DNA of 64,000 nucleotides from Kumtagia sp963820075 (GTDB lineage: Bacteria; Pseudomonadota; Alphaproteobacteria; Rhizobiales; Rhizobiaceae). This document shows positions 17,923 to 27,500 of this stretch, piece by piece (the stretch's first letter is position 1; each line of letters opens with the position of its first letter). Under the pieces are notes generated by a model, which was given only the letters and a program-made list of their open reading frames with translations, made no database searches and was not told the origin of the DNA. The stretch is taken from assembly GCA_963820075.1 (NCBI GenBank), contig CAWFYS010000002.1:1-64000 (forward strand), read 5' to 3'. The translations under genes were made by a program, and so were the position numbers.

Positions 17923-18195
17923 CCCTGCCAGCGGCGCAATCGTCATCATGCTCCGGAGCCTGAAGATGCACGGCATGGCGCAGGCTGTCGGCGAACTCAC
18001 CGAACAGGGAGCGCCTGCATTTGAAGCCGCCATTCCGGTTCTGTCGCAACTGCTGAAGGCCGAGACCGCCGAGCGCGAGGTCAGGTCCACAGCCTACCAG
18101 CTCAAGACGGCACGCTTCCCAGCCTATCGGGATCTCAACGGCTTCGACTTCGCCAGCAGTGAGGTAAACGAGGCTCTGGTGCGTCAGCTTCATCG
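17912..18195 (+). pseudogene. istB: IS21 helper ATPase IstB, N-terminal fragment
   Basis: The frame starts at the ATG overlapping the istA end and reads LRSLKMHGMAQAVGELTEQG, then VLSQLLKAETAEREVRSTAY and FPAYRDLNGFDFASSEVNEA, the N-terminal region of the IstB AAA+ ATPase. Homology stops after about 93 residues, before the Walker A motif, where AraC-like sequence begins. The 3' half of the insertion sequence has been deleted. Confidence 0.85.
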
Positions 18196-18293
18196 CGGCA
18201 CTGACGCGCGTTCGAGGTCCCGGCCGACCCCGAACGGGCCGGAACGCAAGGCCTCTATTCGGGGTCCTGGTCGTTCCGCATGGAGCATACGGG

Positions 18294-18632
18294 ATGGCTT
18301 CTGGTCTGCGCGATCCCGCTGTCGGCCGTGCCGTCGCGCTGCTTCACGACAATCCGGCGCGCAGCTGGACCATCGAAGAACTCGCACGCGAAACTGGTGT
18401 CTCACGCTCCGTACTTGCAGCGCGTTTCACGCGCCTGATCGGCTGTCCGTCTATGCAATATCTCACGAGATGGCGCGTGCAACTCGCGGCGCGGCTGCTT
18501 GCCGACGGGCCGGACAAGGTCGCAACGATCGGGCGGGAGGTCGGTTACGAGTCCGAGGCGGCGTTCAGTCGGGGCTTCAAGAGGCTCACGGGCGTCTCGC
18601 CTGCCGGGTGGCGCGCCGGTCGGCGCAAATAG
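18294..18632 (+). pseudogene. AraC-family regulator, C-terminal HTH remnant
   Basis: Residues 1-112 form the double helix-turn-helix of an AraC/XylS regulator: GLRDPAVGRAVALLHDNPAR, WTIEELARETGVSRSVLAAR (first HTH), then VATIGREVGYESEAAFSRGF (second HTH) and a GVSPAGWR end. The N-terminal cupin sensing domain is gone, replaced by the IstB fragment, and the preceding codons are out of frame. An internal ATG at 18294 could allow a DNA-binding-only product, but no ribosome-binding site is evident. Confidence 0.75.
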
Positions 18633-18774
18633 CAGGAGGACGGCGAGATGGGCTGAAACGTCCGTCTCCACAAGCCGGCTCAAAGCTACGATCTCGCCTT
18701 GGCAAGTAGAAGGTATAAGAATGAAAGGCCAAGAAGGGTGAGAAAGGTATTCGCATCGGCTGCCAAGCGTCAGC

Positions 18775-19887
18775 TTAGGCTAAGCCGGCCATGTCACGGA
18801 CATAGTCGGCGAGCGCCAGCGAAGCGGTTAATCCCGGCGACTCGATCCCGAACAGGTTGATCAGGCCTCGGATGTCATGCGTCTCTGGGCCTTGGATTAT
18901 GAAATCCTGGCTGCCGATTTCCGGAGGCACTATCTTGGGCCTGATCCCCGAATAGGCCCGCTGCAGCGTTCCGTTTTTCAGGTCCGGATAGTAACGCCTC
19001 ACACTGGTATAAAAAAATTCTGCCCTGCGCGGATCGACCTCGTAATCGATACGGCTGACCCATTCCACATCCGGTCCGAAGCGCGCCTGCCCTCCCATGT
19101 CGAGCGTCAGATGGACGCCCAGTCCGCCTTTCACGGGGACCGGATATATGAGCCTCGAAAATGGAGACTTTCCGCTGAGCGAAAAATAATTGCCTTTGGC
19201 GTAATATTCGTTCGGAATGAGGTTTGGCGGTAAGCCCTTGAGTTTTCGCGCCAGCGGCGGCGCTTGCAGCCCGGCGGCGTTGACGAACAGCTTGCAGCGT
19301 ATGGCTACCGGATCAACCCCGCCGACCTCGAGGGCAATGCCGCCGCCCTCGATCCTCCCTCCCAGAACCGGGCTGTTGAGAACCAGTGTCGCACCCGAAT
19401 TCTGGGCGTCGCCGAGCAACGTCAACATATAGGCATGGCTATCGATGATCCCGGTGGAAGGGGAGAACAGCGCGCCCGTCGTCGCCAGCGCTGGCTCCAA
19501 TGCCATGGCCTCGGTCGCGGAAAGCCGACGCAAATCTGAAACGCCATTTGTAGCCGCCCGTGCCGCAATCACGGGAAGTTGCCCAAGCTCTTCCGTCGAT
19601 GTCGCGACGATGAGCTTGCCGCATTTGCGGTGAGGGATGCCGCGCTCGCGGCAATAGGCATAGAGGGCGTCGCGTCCGTCAACGCAAAGCCGTGCCATAA
19701 GACTGCCAGCAGGATAGTAGATTCCGGCGTGGATCACTTCGCTGTTGCGGGACGAAATTTCGGTGCCGATGGCATCGGCGGATTCGAGAATGACAACCTC
19801 GCGTCCGGCAAAGGCCAGCGCGCGAGCCACCGCCAGGCCGATCACCCCTGCTCCTACGACGACACAGTCCAGTTCTTCCAAAGCCAT
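18775..19887 (-). CDS. L-2-hydroxyglutarate oxidase-like FAD-dependent oxidoreductase
   Basis: The 370-residue flavoprotein opens with a Rossmann FAD-binding motif (VVVGAGVIGLAVARAL, residues 9-24). It carries the DAO-superfamily L-2-hydroxyglutarate dehydrogenase signatures: SSRNSEVIHAGIYYPAGSLM, the GLQAPPLARKLKG region and the C-terminal GIESPGLTASLALADYV. The family oxidises L-2-hydroxyglutarate to 2-oxoglutarate and feeds electrons to the membrane. Some members act on other 2-hydroxy acids, so the substrate is inferred. It stands alone on its strand. Confidence 0.8.
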   Translation of the reverse strand: MALEELDCVVVGAGVIGLAVARALAFAGREVVILESADAIGTEISSRNSEVIHAGIYYPAGSLMARLCVDGRDALYAYCRERGIPHRKCGKLIVATSTEELGQLPVIAARAATNGVSDLRRLSATEAMALEPALATTGALFSPSTGIIDSHAYMLTLLGDAQNSGATLVLNSPVLGGRIEGGGIALEVGGVDPVAIRCKLFVNAAGLQAPPLARKLKGLPPNLIPNEYYAKGNYFSLSGKSPFSRLIYPVPVKGGLGVHLTLDMGGQARFGPDVEWVSRIDYEVDPRRAEFFYTSVRRYYPDLKNGTLQRAYSGIRPKIVPPEIGSQDFIIQGPETHDIRGLINLFGIESPGLTASLALADYVRDMAGLA

Positions 19888-20368
19888 ACCGGTTTCTCAA
19901 GGCCAGCCCGCGCATTATCGCCCATCGACTGGGATACCGACAACCGTTTGTGGATACCCTCGTGCGCACGCGGATTTCCCTCGTGACAGCGTGGTAGGCT
20001 GCGACGTAAAGGAAAGGCGCGTTTTTATCCGCTGTCAGGACGTTCCGGCGTGCTTCGGGAATGACTGCGTCGGGGCAGCGTTTGCCGTAGGTCGTTTCGA
20101 ATGAAGGGGAGGAGAAGAAGGACTCTACGCTCCGGTACCAAGCGGTCCGCCTGCCAATATAGCCCAAACACCCCCGCCGCGGCCTGCCGATCGAACCAGG
20201 CGATTGCGGATAGAGCTGGGGCAGACTTTCCGGTGTCGTTTACCCCGATGACCCGTGAGGAAGCGGCCCCGACCGCTACTCCAGGCACCGGCCGGACTTG
20301 GCGGACAGCTTTGTTGGAGTGTCGGGGCGACCATGATACTTGGGGGTGGATTTCGAGAGTGGGTGAAC
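19888..20368. other. Intergenic region
   Basis: This is the space between the divergent oxidoreductase (minus) and L,D-transpeptidase (plus). It should hold both promoters. No gene or RNA is recognisable. The open plus-strand frame upstream of 20369 is an extension without homology. Confidence 0.35.
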
Positions 20369-20959
20369 ATGAGCAACCACGATGTTTCGCGCCGTGCATT
20401 CTTGCTCGGCGGCGTATTTCTGACGGTCAGCGGATGTACGCAGACGCTTCGAGAGGTGGTGGATCCCATCAAAGCCACGGTGCACCCGATCATACATCCC
20501 AAGCTCGAGAAAGCGCGCGTGCCATATCCGAGCAGCGAGAAACCGGGCACAATCATCATCAATACAGGCGAGCGCTTCCTCTATGCCGTCGAAGGCGATG
20601 GCTGGGCGACGCGCTACGGCGTTGCCGTCGGCGAGGAAAACCTCACTTTCAGGGGCACGGCGACCGTCGGCCGCAAGGCCGACTGGCCGGCATGGACGCC
20701 AACTTCCGACATGATCAAGCGTAAGCCACGTCTGGCGAAATATGCAGGCGGGGTTCCTGGTGGGCCGGACAACCCGCTCGGCGCACGCGCCCTGTATCTT
20801 TATCAAGGTGGGCAAGACACGATGTTCCGCGTGCACGGCACGAATGAGCCGTGGCTGATCGGTTCGGCGGTGTCGAACGGATGCATCCGTCTGACCAATG
20901 AGAACATCATCGATCTTTACGACCGCACCCCTTTGGGCACAAAGGTGATGGTAATCTGA
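20369..20959 (+). CDS. L,D-transpeptidase (YkuD domain) lipoprotein
   Basis: The 196-residue protein begins MSNHDVSRRAFLLGGVFLTV followed by SGC: a twin-arginine SRRAFL motif combined with a lipobox, so it is probably exported by Tat and lipidated. The YkuD catalytic domain spans about 60-195 and ends with the HGTNEPWLIGSAVSNGCIRL signature, with the catalytic Cys in SNGCIRL and the upstream His in VHGTN. These enzymes make 3-3 cross-links in peptidoglycan or attach proteins to it. I chose ATG 20369 because the signal begins there. A longer frame extends 38 codons upstream without signal-peptide character. Confidence 0.9.
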   Translation: MSNHDVSRRAFLLGGVFLTVSGCTQTLREVVDPIKATVHPIIHPKLEKARVPYPSSEKPGTIIINTGERFLYAVEGDGWATRYGVAVGEENLTFRGTATVGRKADWPAWTPTSDMIKRKPRLAKYAGGVPGGPDNPLGARALYLYQGGQDTMFRVHGTNEPWLIGSAVSNGCIRLTNENIIDLYDRTPLGTKVMVI

Positions 20960-21115
20960 TCTCGATCGTCATGCTCCTTGCGGGGCGCCCAAAATGGCGA
21001 AGTTGCGCCACAAAGCGGCCGTCAGCGCGGCCCAAAGTCGTCGGCGTGATTTCGCGATCTTCTTTGTTTGCGCACTTCTCACCTCGTTCCACCCTGTTGC
21101 CTCGTACCTGAGCCC

Positions 21116-22306
21116 TCACTCGGCATAGGGGTCCATCCCCTCCGGCGGCGCGCGGTTGTAGAGAACCATAACCAGCGGATTGCCGGGCTCCGATGTCGCG
21201 TCGGTGCGAAGCGCCGAGACCTCGCCGGCCACAGCACTTGTATACTCCGCGACGATCTCGCCGAACGCGTTGCGCTGGACGGCGAGTTTTTGCCCGGCTT
21301 CGACCTTTTCATTGATCCTGACCAGCAACTCGACGAACCCGCCTTGCGACGCGATGACGGCATGTGCGCTGTTTCCGATAAGGATATTGGAGTCCTTGCC
21401 GGTCCGTCCGATCGGTCCGGCAACGATGCCGTGATGCTTGAGCACGTTCATCGTGCCTTCCACGAACAAGGGGATCATTTCGAGGTCAAGGATGCGCGGC
21501 GCCCCGATTTCGGGCGTCAACGCCGGAATGCCGACGTCGATGAAAGCATTTGCCAGGAGTGTGGGATAGGCAGGATTGTCGAAAATCTGAGTGATCGGGA
21601 AAAGCTCCGCCATCGCCTTGACCTCGGCGATTTCCATCCGCGCGAGATGAAACGCCGCTACGTCCATCCCCGTTGTCGAAGTGTGAAAGTCCATGGCGTA
21701 GTCGGCATTCGGCCGGAGAAGCCTGTTGAACACCAGCCCGGCGTGCCGCGAGGGCGCGCTGGCACCGTTCTCATTGCCGGGCCACTCGCGATTGATGTCG
21801 ATGAGGTCGATGCCGCGCCCCGAATTCGACCATCTGCGCTCCATGGTTTCGATCGCCGGGCGCGATACGTCGAACGCCGCCAGCACCGCTCCTGACATCT
21901 CGGCCGGTTCGAGCTGGTTCATGACGGTCTGGACCGTGTGCACGGAGCTCATTTCGTCGCCGTGCACGCCGCTGGTAAGGGCGATGCGCTTGCCCGGCTT
22001 TGCCCCTTTGGCGACCATCACGGACACATACCAGTGTTGCCCGGTGGGCATCTGCACGCCTTGAAAGAAGAAAAGGTGCTTCTTGCCCGGCTCCAGATCG
22101 GCAATGTCGAGCGAACTGATGACCTTCTTTCCCTGAATCACGTCCCCGGTATAGACGGTGCCCTGCGACGCGGCCGCCGCCGTTGCGGCTGACGCATTGG
22201 CGCTTTGAGCGCGCGCGTCCGTGCCAGCCACCATTGCGGCTGATACGCCAATGGCGGCGATCATGAAATCGCGACGGTCAAGGCCGTCCCTGGGTTTATC
22301 GGACAT
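21116..22306 (-). CDS. Secreted AstE/AspA-family deacylase
   Basis: The 396-residue protein carries a Tat signal (LDRRDFMIAAIGVSAAMV) and a succinylglutamate desuccinylase/aspartoacylase domain (M14 zinc-peptidase fold, about 85-330). The HGDE motif in LTSGVHGDEMSS supplies the zinc His and Glu, DINREWPG carries the substrate-binding Arg, and MDFHTSTTGMD holds the second His. The C-terminal section (about 310-390) resembles the lipoyl-like barrel found in many such deacylases. The substrate is not evident, most likely an N-acyl amino acid or related amide in the periplasm. No operon partner is adjacent. Confidence 0.8.
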   Translation of the reverse strand: MSDKPRDGLDRRDFMIAAIGVSAAMVAGTDARAQSANASAATAAAASQGTVYTGDVIQGKKVISSLDIADLEPGKKHLFFFQGVQMPTGQHWYVSVMVAKGAKPGKRIALTSGVHGDEMSSVHTVQTVMNQLEPAEMSGAVLAAFDVSRPAIETMERRWSNSGRGIDLIDINREWPGNENGASAPSRHAGLVFNRLLRPNADYAMDFHTSTTGMDVAAFHLARMEIAEVKAMAELFPITQIFDNPAYPTLLANAFIDVGIPALTPEIGAPRILDLEMIPLFVEGTMNVLKHHGIVAGPIGRTGKDSNILIGNSAHAVIASQGGFVELLVRINEKVEAGQKLAVQRNAFGEIVAEYTSAVAGEVSALRTDATSEPGNPLVMVLYNRAPPEGMDPYAE

Positions 22307-23050
22307 TGCGACGGGCCCTCATCTCTGTTCGGCCGCTCGCCTACACGATTCTTCCCGGGCCGGTAAGGCTCGGAAGCCGGCGTCAACTCCTGATCGGCCG
22401 GTGCCGGTGCAGTGGTGGGCGTTGGCGAGGAAGGCATGGAAGAGCTCGACGGCTTCACGTTCGCCACCCACCATGTGTCTCAGGACGCGCTCGACCGTTG
22501 GCTCCAAGACCTTATCGACCGTTCAACGTATCGGTCGTTGGTGTCTTTGACAGCCCATACGTTAAATGAGATGTTGCGGTAAGGTTTTCTTTCAAGGGTA
22601 TCCGCTATACCCTCCTCAAGCAGGTCGATTGGATGGCTAGTCTTGCCTTTGCCGAGGTTGTGCCCTCTGCCTGCAGCAAAAGTTCCTTCTTGTGTTTCCC
22701 ATGTCACACATGGCGTTCGAAAAGCGTATTAGCGTTGACGGCGCTGTGAGCGAGCGCGTGGCGGTCAGAACCGGAAATGGAGGCCGCGCTGGCTTTTTTG
22801 ACGCCAAGGGCAACCGCTAATATGCTCATCCGAGTGAGTTTGGCTTCCCAAGAAACCGCGACAGGCTCAACGCAGGGGAACCATGACCGTCGGCCATCGA
22901 GGCCGTGCACAATGTCGCGCCGGGCCTGGCCTTGGTGCGATACCGCGGCGAAACGCGAGGCTTGCGCAGTGCCAGGCAGTTCACGCAATCGCGGAGGCAG
23001 GCAACGACGCCGACGTCCGGCGGCGGAACCGGCTGCAAGGCCGCCAGGCT
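22307..23050. other. Degraded region without recognisable genes
   Basis: Short open frames on the minus strand (about 22319-22507 and 22480-22707) have protein-like composition but match no family I know and have no start signals. Together with the neighbouring inverted-repeat element this looks like a site of past insertions. Confidence 0.3.
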
Positions 23051-23324
23051 CTAGAGCATTTTCGGTGAATTCTGGATCACTCTGCCGGAGGCCATTTGGC
23101 TCAAGGTCGAGGGTTTCGGTGAAGGTCGTGGTGGCGCCACGGCCGAGCCGGAACCCGAAGGATTTGAGCCAAATGGACCCGGCCCGAGGGGTTTGCCGCT
23201 GGCGGGCGCCCGCGGCGTCAGGCGGACTTGGCCGTGCCACCAGCACGACCTGCGCCGCCTTCCTGGCGGATCGCCTCGCCATCGGCGAAACAGAGCGATT
23301 CAGTATTCACCGGAAATGCTCTAG
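23051..23324. mobile_element. 274-bp MITE-like element with 20-bp inverted termini
   Basis: The left end ctagagcattttcggtgaat (23051-23070) is the reverse complement of the right end (23305-23324) with one mismatch. Inside, ccatttggctcaa (23092-23104) pairs perfectly with ttgagccaaatgg (23164-23176), giving a nested hairpin. The element encodes no transposase, so it fits a miniature inverted-repeat element mobilised in trans. Its right end is only 21 bp before the GTG start of the RND adaptor gene, so that gene's ribosome-binding site lies just outside the element and its promoter is probably upstream of, or within, the element. Confidence 0.75.
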
Positions 23325-23345
23325 CTCTTCAAAGGAGAGGGATAC

Positions 23346-24536
23346 GTGCGACAGATCCGTCGAGGTTTTTCGGGTGTTTGCCTAAGCAGACTTGCGTGGC
23401 TTCGCCCACGCTTCGCCGGCTTAGCCTCTTGTTTTGTCGCAGGTTTCGGTCGGAAAACCGTGACACACTTTTCCGGAACCTGCTTAGCATTGGTGGTTCT
23501 GGTTCTTGGCGCCTGCAGCCGCGAAAGCGAGGAACCGCCGGTCGAAATTCGCCCCGTTCGCACGACCGCGGTGCAGGAGCACAAGCCATCGCGCGAAGTT
23601 CGGTTTGCCGGCACCGTCGAAAGCCAGGTTCAGATCGACCTGTCCTTCAGGATTGGCGGGCGCGTCATGGAGCGCCTCGTCAATGTCGGGGATTCGGTTG
23701 AAGCCGGCCAGTTGGTCGCCCGGCTCGATCCCTCCGACGAGGAGAACAATCTGCGCGCCGCCGAGGCAAGCCTCAATGCGGCGGATGGCCAGCTTTCCGA
23801 GGCGCGTCTCAACTATGACCGTCAGCGGCATCTTTTTGACCGCCAGATCGTCGCGCGCGCCGCGCTCGACCGCGTCGAACAGGCTCTCAACACGGCCCGC
23901 GCGGCAAGCGATGCCGCCCAGGCCAATGTCGGCATCGCGCAGCGTCGTCTCGATGACACCGAGTTGCGCGCCGATGCGCCCGGGGTAGTCACGATCGTAA
24001 ACGTCGAACCCGGTGAGGTCACGGCCGCGGGGCGCATGGTGGTGCAACTGGCGCGCGATGGCGGCAAGGATGCGGTATTCAATGTCCCTGCATCCGCGCT
24101 GGCCGAAAGTCCGCCAGATCCTCAGGTGGTCGTGGCGCTTTCCCTGCCGCCCGCGGCAACCGCCGAGGGTCGCGTTCGCGAGGTTTCGCCGCGCGCCGAT
24201 CCCGTGACCGGTACGTTCCAGGTGCGCGTCGGCCTGATTAATCCGCCGGCCGAAATGCGGCTGGGCTCGGCCGTGACGGGCACGGCCACCTTCGGCGGCG
24301 TGGCCGGCCTCGAAATCCCCGCCAGCGCGCTGACGCGCTCCTCGGGCGAGCCTGCCGTTTGGGTGGTCGATCCGGCTACGAACAAGGTTGCCCTTCGCAT
24401 CGTGGAGATCGCGGACTTTTCCCCCACTACCGTTATCGTGTCCAACGGGCTCGCGGTCGGTGAGGTCGTGGTCACAGCCGGTGTCCAGGCGCTGCGGCCG
24501 GGTCAAGAGGTTCGCCTGCTCGGTGGCGTATCATGA
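23346..24536 (+). CDS. RND efflux periplasmic adaptor lipoprotein (MFP), with repeat-encoded insert
   Basis: This membrane-fusion protein (396 codons) links an inner-membrane RND pump to an outer-membrane channel. The mature part shows the barrel-sandwich and hairpin (IDLSFRIGGRVMERLVNVGD; alpha-helical hairpin about residues 120-190) and the beta-barrel/membrane-proximal domains (about 200-390). The GTG start at 23346 follows aaaggagaggg. The signal peptide is odd: MRQIRRGFSGV is followed by 35-36 residues encoded by the 106-bp palindromic repeat (23382-23487), then LVVLVLGAC with the lipobox. Removing the repeat leaves a normal lipoprotein signal. A GTG inside the repeat (about 23460) could give an alternative start. 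The gene overlaps the pump gene by 4 bp (ATGA). Confidence 0.88.
   Translation: MRQIRRGFSGVCLSRLAWLRPRFAGLASCFVAGFGRKTVTHFSGTCLALVVLVLGACSRESEEPPVEIRPVRTTAVQEHKPSREVRFAGTVESQVQIDLSFRIGGRVMERLVNVGDSVEAGQLVARLDPSDEENNLRAAEASLNAADGQLSEARLNYDRQRHLFDRQIVARAALDRVEQALNTARAASDAAQANVGIAQRRLDDTELRADAPGVVTIVNVEPGEVTAAGRMVVQLARDGGKDAVFNVPASALAESPPDPQVVVALSLPPAATAEGRVREVSPRADPVTGTFQVRVGLINPPAEMRLGSAVTGTATFGGVAGLEIPASALTRSSGEPAVWVVDPATNKVALRIVEIADFSPTTVIVSNGLAVGEVVVTAGVQALRPGQEVRLLGGVS
23382..23487 (+). repeat. 106-bp palindromic element, copy B (inside a coding sequence)
   Basis: A full-length copy bounded by ctaagcag and ctgcttag. Stem 1 is gcgtgg-cttcgc-ccacgc. Stem 2 nests GCAGGTT/AACCTGC around CGGAAAA/TTTTCCG. 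It lies in frame within the signal-peptide region of the RND adaptor gene and contributes about 35 codons without a stop. Confidence 0.9.
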
Positions 24537-27500
24537 TAGGCCCCAATCTCTCCGGGTGGGCGATCAATGCACGCTCCCTCACCCTTTACTTCATGCTGGT
24601 CGCCGTCATTGCCGGGGCGGTCGCCTTCGTGGGGCTCGGCCGCGACGAAGACCCGACCTTCACCATCAAGACGATGCTGGTTACCGCGATCTGGCCGGGC
24701 GCGACGATCGAGGAAACCCAGAACCAGCTCACCGACCGGCTCGAGCGGCGGCTGCAGGAAACGACGGGGCTGGATTCGGTGCGGTCGATTACACGGCCGG
24801 GCGTGGTTACGATCTATGTCGATCTGGACGGCACCTTTCCGCCCGACAGGGTCGGCGAAGTCTGGCAGCAGGTCCGCAACAGTATGGGCGATATCCGCCA
24901 TACTTTGCCGCAAGGCGTGATCGGACCGTTCTTCAACGACGACTTCGGCGATGTATTTGGAATCGTTTATGCGTTCACGACGGACGGGTTCACCCATCGT
25001 GAACTTCGCGATTATGTCGAGGATGTGCGCTCGGCGCTCATTCGAGACGTCGAACTCATCGGCAAGGTGGAATTCATAGGCGCGCAGGACGAGGAGATCA
25101 CTGTCGAGCTCAACCCGGACCGGATGGCCTCCATGGGCCTCGACTACGGCCAGGTCTTCGCGGCAATCGCAGCCCAGAACGTCGTGCGCCCGTCGGGCAC
25201 GATCAACAGCGGGCTGGAGAACCTGTCCCTTCGCGTTTCCGGCTCGTTCGAGAACGAAGCCGAAATCCTCGAAGTTCCAATCAATGCCGGCGGCCGCATG
25301 ATCCGTCTCGGCGATTTCGCCGAGGTTCGGCGCGGATTCGTCGATCCGCCGGGATCGCTCTTCCACGTGAACGGCAAGCGGGCGATCGGGCTCGCCATTT
25401 CGATGCGCGAGGGCGGGGACGTCCTGCAATTGGGCAAGCAGGTCAAGACGTCTATCAACCGGGCGATTGCAGAGCTCCCGATCGGAATCGATGCCGTTCT
25501 GGTTTCCAACCAGCCGGATGTCGTCGATGTCGCCATCGGCGACTTCACGACCTCGCTTTACCAGGCTGTCGGCATCATTCTGGTGGTCAGCTTCGTCACC
25601 CTTGGCATCAGGCCGGGGGCGGTGGTGGCGATCGCCATTCCCGTGACGCTCGCCACCGTGTTCCTGGTCATGCAGGTGCTGGGGATAGACCTCCACCGGG
25701 TCTCGCTGGGCGCGCTCATCATTGCGCTGGCCTTGCTTGTCGACGATGCGATGACGACGGTCGATGCGACGCTGCGCGGCCTGACGAATGGCCTGACGAT
25801 GGAGCAGGCGTCGACCGCCGCCTATTCGAAGCTCGCCGCGCCCATGCTGACGGGGACGCTGATCACCATTGCCGGCTTCGTGCCCATCGGCTTTGCCGAG
25901 AGCCAGGCCGGCGAATATACGATCTCGCTGTTTCAGGTCGTCGCCATCGCGCTGATCGCGTCGTGGCTGGTCGCCGTCATCTTCACGCCGATCGTCGGCT
26001 CGATGCTCTTGAAGGCCCCCGAAAAGGGAGCCTCGGCCTCCGAGGACAGTTTCCTAGTGCGCTCCTATTCGCGCCTGCTGGCCTTCGCGGTCAGGGTGCG
26101 GTGGCTGACGATCGGCCTTAGCTTTGCCTTGCTGGCCGTGGCTTTCCTCGGCTTGACGCGCGTCGATCGGCAGTTCTTCCCGCCCTCCGACCGCAACGAA
26201 ATCATCATCGATTTCCAGATGCCGCGGTCGAGTTCGATCTTCGCCAGCGAGGCGGCCGTCGAGCGCATCGAGAAGTGGCTGGCGCAGAGCGAGGACGTTC
26301 AATTCTGGAGCTCCTATGTCGGCCGCAATGTGATCCGCTTCTACCTGCCGCTCGCCATTCTTCCGCCGAGCAACCATCACTCGCAGATTGTCGTGATGGC
26401 GAAGGATCTCGACGCGCGCGTGCGGCTGGAAGGGGAACTGGACAAGTTCCTCGGTGAAACGTTCCCGGAAGCCATCACCCGCGTCAGCCCGCTCGAAATG
26501 GGTCCGCCGATCGGTTGGCCGCTGCAATGGCGCCTGAGCGGTCCGGACGTGGATTTCCTGCGGGACAAGGCTTTTGGCGTCGCGGAGATTATCGCGCGCC
26601 ACCCCGGCGCCGAGCGGGTCCACTTCGACTGGATCGAGCCGGCCCGGCAGTTGCGGGTCGAGATCGACCAGGATCAGGCGCGACGACTCGGCCTGACAAG
26701 CCAGAGCCTGTCCGCGATCCTGCAGACGGCCGTGTCCGGCGCCCCGATCACGCAGGTGCGCGACGGGATTTACCTGATAAACGTGGCAGCCCGGGCAAAT
26801 GCCAGCGACCGCATTTCGCTCGACAATCTCTCCTCGATGCTGGTGCCTGTTCCGGGCGGCCGAACGGTGCCGCTAAGCTCGTTCACCACCTTCTCCTTCG
26901 AACAGGAACAGCCGTTGATCTGGCGTCGCGATCGCGTGCCGACCTTGACGATTTTGGCCGATGTCAGGGAGGGCACGTCCCCCGAAAGCGTGGTGGCCGA
27001 CGTGGAGGAGGATATGGCGGCGCTCGCCCAAGGTCTCCCGCCAGGCTACGCCATCGAGCTTGGGGGGACGGCTGAAACGAGTGCCGAGAGTCAGGCAGCC
27101 GTGTTCACCGTCGTGCCGTTGATGATCTTCATCATGCTCACGCTGCTGATGATTCAACTGCGAAACTTCGCCAAGACGGCCCTGGTGATCATTTTGCTGC
27201 CGCTCGGGCTTATCGGCGTCGTGGGGGCTCTCCTCCTGTTCGGCCGCCCCCTCGGCTTCGTCGCGATTCTGGGCATATTGGCGCTGATCGGAATGATCGC
27301 GAAGAACGCGGTCATCCTCATTATCCAGATCGCCGACGAGCGTGCCGCGGGCCTGGACGTGATGGATGCGGTCGTGGCCGCGGCATCCGGCCGCCTCAGG
27401 CCCATATTGCTGACCGCGCTCTCGACGGTTCTCGGCCTCATCCCCATCGCCCCAACGCTGTTTTGGGGTCCGATGGCTTTCGCCATCATGGGAGGGCTGC

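Noticed and set aside
23228..23701. A second open frame overlapping the RND adaptor start
   Set aside because: It is open only because the palindromic repeat is free of stops in more than one frame. The MFP frame has the lipobox and domain motifs.
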